Below are positions 14,488 to 16,951 of a stretch of 16,951 nt of DNA, one piece after another (position 1 is the stretch's first letter; each line of letters starts with the position of its first letter). This DNA is from Bacillota bacterium (GTDB lineage: Bacteria; Bacillota; Clostridia; Peptostreptococcales; Anaerovoracaceae): positions 1 through 16,951 of the forward strand of contig JAFWDF010000003.1 of NCBI GenBank assembly GCA_017534025.1, given 5' to 3'. The notes under the pieces are model-generated. The model ran no database searches. It was not told the origin of the DNA and worked only from the letters and a program-made list of their open reading frames with translations. The translations under genes and the position numbers were made by a program.

Positions 14488-16524
14488 TCATTCGGAATAC
14501 AGACAAACGTTATCATTCTTTTCCAGTGTGGATCCTGCCGGCGGATACTGATAGGCAACGATGAAATCCTGGGAACCTCCGGAGCAGCAGATCGGCTCCA
14601 GGTTGTCCTGCTGAAGCGCATATGCCGCATCGTTGAAGGACATTCCCACCACATCCGGAACCGTTACCCGGTACCCGGAAGGAGAGATGTTTCTCGAATT
14701 ATAATCAGTCGCCACATTCAGATACTTGAGCACGTTGCTCATGATATCGTGTACGACAGGACCTGCTACTTTACCGCCCGAGTGCTGTGCCTGCGGCGCA
14801 TCCACCACGACCAGCACGGCCACTACCGGGTCGTCCATCGGTGCCATGGCAAAGAAGGAAGACCATACATTGTCTGTATACCCGCCCTTGCCCGGCTTAT
14901 TCGAGGTACCGGTTTTACCGCCTACATGGTATCCCTTCACGTACGCTGAGGTACCGGTACCATTGCTTACTACACCTTCCATAGCCAGGCACATTTCATG
15001 TGCCGTGTTTTTGGATACTACCTGCCGGATCACTTCCGGTTCATATTCCACCACGGTCTCGCCGTCGGAGTTGATCAGTTTGGAAACCAGCCGCGGGCGC
15101 ATGAGTTTTCCGTCATTTCCCAGGGAACCCAGGGCGGAAATCATCTGCACCATGGTGGTAGAAATACCCTGGCCGTAAGACATGGTGGCCAGTTCCACCT
15201 TGCCCGCATCCGCCTGGTTCCGCACGATGCCGGCGGCCTCCGCCGGAAAATCGATGCCGGTTCTGGAACCGAAGCCGAACAATCCGAGGTATTTGTAGAA
15301 ACGGTCAAAGCCCGCCCGCAGCGCCAGCGTCATGAAAACCGGGTTGCAGGAGTTCGCGACGCCCTGCAGCAGGGTCTCGCCGCCGTGCGGCGCATAGGAA
15401 CGCCAGCAGCTGAGGATCGTTCCGTCCACGTTCATGGTGCCGCGGCATACAAAGGTATCGCCAATGCTGGTGATGCCTTCTTCGATCGCCATGGCCGTCG
15501 TGGCCAGCTTGAACGGGGAGCCCGGCTCATAGGTATCGGAAATCATCGGATTTCTCCACATGGTACCGCTCCAGTACTCCACCTTTTCCTGGTCTGTCAT
15601 TTTTTCCAGTTTGTCAATATCCCGCTGGGTCACTGGCGTTTTCGGATCATTCAAGTTGAAATCCGGATACGAGGCCATGCCGAGAATATATCCCGTCTTA
15701 GGATCCATGACAATGGCCATGGCCTTCTGCGGATTCATACTGTAATAGCTCGATTTAACCGCGCTCTCCGTATAATGCTGGATCATCTCGTCGATGGTCA
15801 GCACCACGCTCAGACCTTCTTCCGCCGGATAATACTTCTCTACACCGGTGACCAGCTTCCGTCCGGAAGCGTCCGTGCTGGTAATGAGTTTGCCTTCGCT
15901 GCCGTTCAGATACTGATCATAATACAGTTCGATTCCGAACGTGCCCGTATTGTCGTCGTTGGTAAGCCCGATGATATGCGAAGCGAACTCGCCCATCGGA
16001 TAGTACCGTCTCGTCGTTTCCGCAGAAACGATACCCACAGGGAAATCTTCCTCCATGAGTTTTTCAATATCCCGGTAGGTTACTTCATCGACATATTTCA
16101 CCAGCTTTACCGTCTTGGACTCGCTGGTAAGCTTTTCGTAAATATCATCTTCGGACAGATCGGCTTCCGTAAGAATGCCCGCCAGTTCCTTTGCCAGTTT
16201 TTTTGTATAACCGGAGTGCTCTTTCTCCTGCTCTGCAATATCCTGCGGCGTTGCCCAAAGTGTATATCCTGCCTGGTTGACCGCAACGGTCTTTCCGTTG
16301 GCATCGTAAATCAGTCCCCGGTCGGAAGATACCGAGAACTCTCTTGTCTGCAGTTCCATTGCCTGCGAGGCGTATTCATTCGCTTTAATGATCTGAATCT
16401 GCCCCAGTCTCAGCACCAGTATGGTAAACAGCACCAGTACCGACGCAAACAGGAACAGCAGTCTCCGGTTGATCACAAAGTTGGAAACGCCTTCCGCAGT
16501 TTTTTTCTGCGTTTTTTTCGCCAT
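14488..16524 (-). CDS. spoVD: Class B penicillin-binding protein, SpoVD/FtsI type, with PASTA
   Basis: Transpeptidase that crosslinks peptidoglycan on the outer membrane face with a SEDS partner. 678 residues. A short basic cytoplasmic start is followed by one membrane anchor (about 22-42) and a dimerisation/pedestal domain (about 55-235, with SVSSDRGLIYDANG and RRYYPMGEFASHIIG). The transpeptidase domain (about 240-600) has SPFK (catalytic S336, K339), SCN (S392-N394) and KTG (537-539). One C-terminal PASTA domain covers about 617-677 (VTVPDVVGMSFNDAAYAL). C373 and C393 sit 37 and 57 residues after the serine, matching the redox pair reported for Bacillus SpoVD (Cys332, Cys351, serine 294). 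A single PASTA and these cysteines favour SpoVD over PBP2B. The start is ATG 16524 with GGGAG six bases upstream; TTG 16530 is less likely. It lies between ftsL and murE, the usual dcw place. Confidence 0.93.
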   Translation of the reverse strand: MAKKTQKKTAEGVSNFVINRRLLFLFASVLVLFTILVLRLGQIQIIKANEYASQAMELQTREFSVSSDRGLIYDANGKTVAVNQAGYTLWATPQDIAEQEKEHSGYTKKLAKELAGILTEADLSEDDIYEKLTSESKTVKLVKYVDEVTYRDIEKLMEEDFPVGIVSAETTRRYYPMGEFASHIIGLTNDDNTGTFGIELYYDQYLNGSEGKLITSTDASGRKLVTGVEKYYPAEEGLSVVLTIDEMIQHYTESAVKSSYYSMNPQKAMAIVMDPKTGYILGMASYPDFNLNDPKTPVTQRDIDKLEKMTDQEKVEYWSGTMWRNPMISDTYEPGSPFKLATTAMAIEEGITSIGDTFVCRGTMNVDGTILSCWRSYAPHGGETLLQGVANSCNPVFMTLALRAGFDRFYKYLGLFGFGSRTGIDFPAEAAGIVRNQADAGKVELATMSYGQGISTTMVQMISALGSLGNDGKLMRPRLVSKLINSDGETVVEYEPEVIRQVVSKNTAHEMCLAMEGVVSNGTGTSAYVKGYHVGGKTGTSNKPGKGGYTDNVWSSFFAMAPMDDPVVAVLVVVDAPQAQHSGGKVAGPVVHDIMSNVLKYLNVATDYNSRNISPSGYRVTVPDVVGMSFNDAAYALQQDNLEPICCSGGSQDFIVAYQYPPAGSTLEKNDNVCLYSE

Positions 16525-16530
16525 ACTCAA

Positions 16531-16535
16531 CTCCC
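16531..16535 (-). promoter_or_regulatory. Ribosome site setting the spoVD start
   Basis: GGGAG on the minus strand lies six bases before ATG 16524 and directly abuts the alternative TTG 16530, which favours the ATG (protein begins MAKKTQKK). Confidence 0.6.
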
Positions 16536-16560
16536 GTCTGTTTCTCTATACCCCTTAAAC

Positions 16561-16599
16561 AAAGAAAAGACGCCCGCATGAATATATCATAAGGCGTCT
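16561..16599 (-). terminator. Probable intrinsic terminator between ftsL and spoVD
   Basis: On the minus strand AGACGCC (16599-16593) pairs with GGCGTCT (16574-16568). A second inner stem ATGA/TCAT lies inside the loop, and the hairpin runs into TTTCTTT. The stem is modest and the T-run is broken by one C, so termination may be partial. It would reduce read-through from ftsL into the PBP gene, which implies a promoter nearby that I could not identify. A separate seven-base-pair hairpin (16623-16629 with 16637-16643) without a T-run lies closer to ftsL. Confidence 0.5.
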
Positions 16600-16657
16600 G
16601 ATATACATAATCCTGTTATTTCCGGAGAGCCATACTCTCTCCGTACGGCAGAACCCG

Positions 16658-16951
16658 CTACGACAGCAGATCCATGGCAGCCTGGGACAGTGCGTAATCG
16701 GTCTGGATTCCGATTCCGCGCTGTTCCGCGGCCAGTGCCGCAATATAATCGTTGACTTCCTGTGTTCCCATGAGTGCTCCGATATGAACAAACTGACTTT
16801 GATCCGGATATCTCATTCCCAGGTTGTCGGTCGCGTATTCTTCGATTTCATCTAGATCATTATAACTGTCGATGTCTACATTGAGATTATCGATTTCACC
16901 GTTCAGTTCGTTGGCCTGCTGGGAAAGTTTGTAAATATTATAATTAATATC
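16658..16951 (-). CDS. ftsL: Cell division protein FtsL, 5' end outside window
   Basis: C-terminal 97 residues of a septum-formation-initiator family protein. The extracytoplasmic part of FtsL pairs with DivIC/FtsB as a coiled coil. The visible sequence begins in that coil (KLSQQANELNGEIDNLN, then IDSYNDLDEIEEYA) and carries the family hallmark ATDNLGMRYPD (40-50), followed by FVHIG. The membrane segment and start lie to the right of the window. About 39 further residues follow the hallmark, longer than the short tail typical of FtsL. FtsL is preferred over DivIC because the gene lies immediately upstream of the class B PBP and murE, the dcw position. There are no frame breaks in the visible part. 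Confidence 0.82.
   Translation of the reverse strand, partial: DINYNIYKLSQQANELNGEIDNLNVDIDSYNDLDEIEEYATDNLGMRYPDQSQFVHIGALMGTQEVNDYIAALAAEQRGIGIQTDYALSQAAMDLLS

Noticed and set aside
14998..16581. A 527-codon plus-strand open frame opposite the PBP gene
   Set aside because: It mirrors the conserved transpeptidase gene; the translation is rich in His, Arg and Phe with no motif, typical of an antisense shadow.

Overview
The window is a compact, entirely minus-strand stretch of a Gram-positive (Bacillota, most likely Clostridia) chromosome of moderate GC. The evidence is gene content and order: a dcw (division and cell wall) cluster with a SpoVD-type PASTA penicillin-binding protein and DivIB, and a pheS-pheT-zapA-mutS2 block like that of Bacillus, where rnhC, cvpA and polX also lie between pheT and mutS2. 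The MurE carries the DNPR signature of meso-diaminopimelate ligases, so the peptidoglycan is predicted to be of the DAP type. I cannot name a genus. Thirteen protein genes fill nearly all of the sequence and no gap exceeds about 135 bases. I found no RNA genes, mobile elements, CRISPR arrays or phage genes.

Reading in the direction of transcription (high to low coordinates): the 3' part of ftsL (16951-16658); a 133-base gap with a probable terminator; then a tight run spoVD/ftsI-like PBP (16524-14488), murE (14444-12972), mraY (12975-11980), murD (11955-10594), ftsW/spoVE (10591-9383), murG (9357-8266) and divIB/ftsQ (8243-7392). Gaps in this run are 43 bases or fewer, with an ATGA overlap at murE/mraY. 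A 103-base gap with a good sigma-A-type promoter precedes ftsZ (7288-6161), which is followed by a clear intrinsic terminator. Then come pheS (6070-5048), pheT (5026-2627), a highly structured 92-base gap, a long zapA (2534-1827) and mutS2 (1827 to the left edge, cut off).

The genes form one pathway plus its machinery. MurE and MurD build the UDP-MurNAc-peptide, MraY and MurG make lipid I and lipid II, and FtsW with the class B PBP polymerise and crosslink septal or spore-septum peptidoglycan. FtsL and DivIB are the membrane regulators of that pair. FtsZ forms the ring and ZapA bundles it. Phe-tRNA synthetase and MutS2 are housekeeping genes attached to this block.

This is mostly a conserved core region and I found no undescribed multi-gene system. 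The most interesting points are: the only class B PBP carries the SpoVD-type redox cysteines and the cluster has no ftsA; ZapA has a coiled-coil tail of about 150 residues; a long imperfect palindrome fills the pheT-zapA gap; pheS has no T-box and no convincing promoter behind a strong terminator; and two Mur ligase P-loops are identical over 26 nucleotides. Several starts have been moved to the codon with a Shine-Dalgarno sequence (pheS, zapA, divIB, murE, spoVD).
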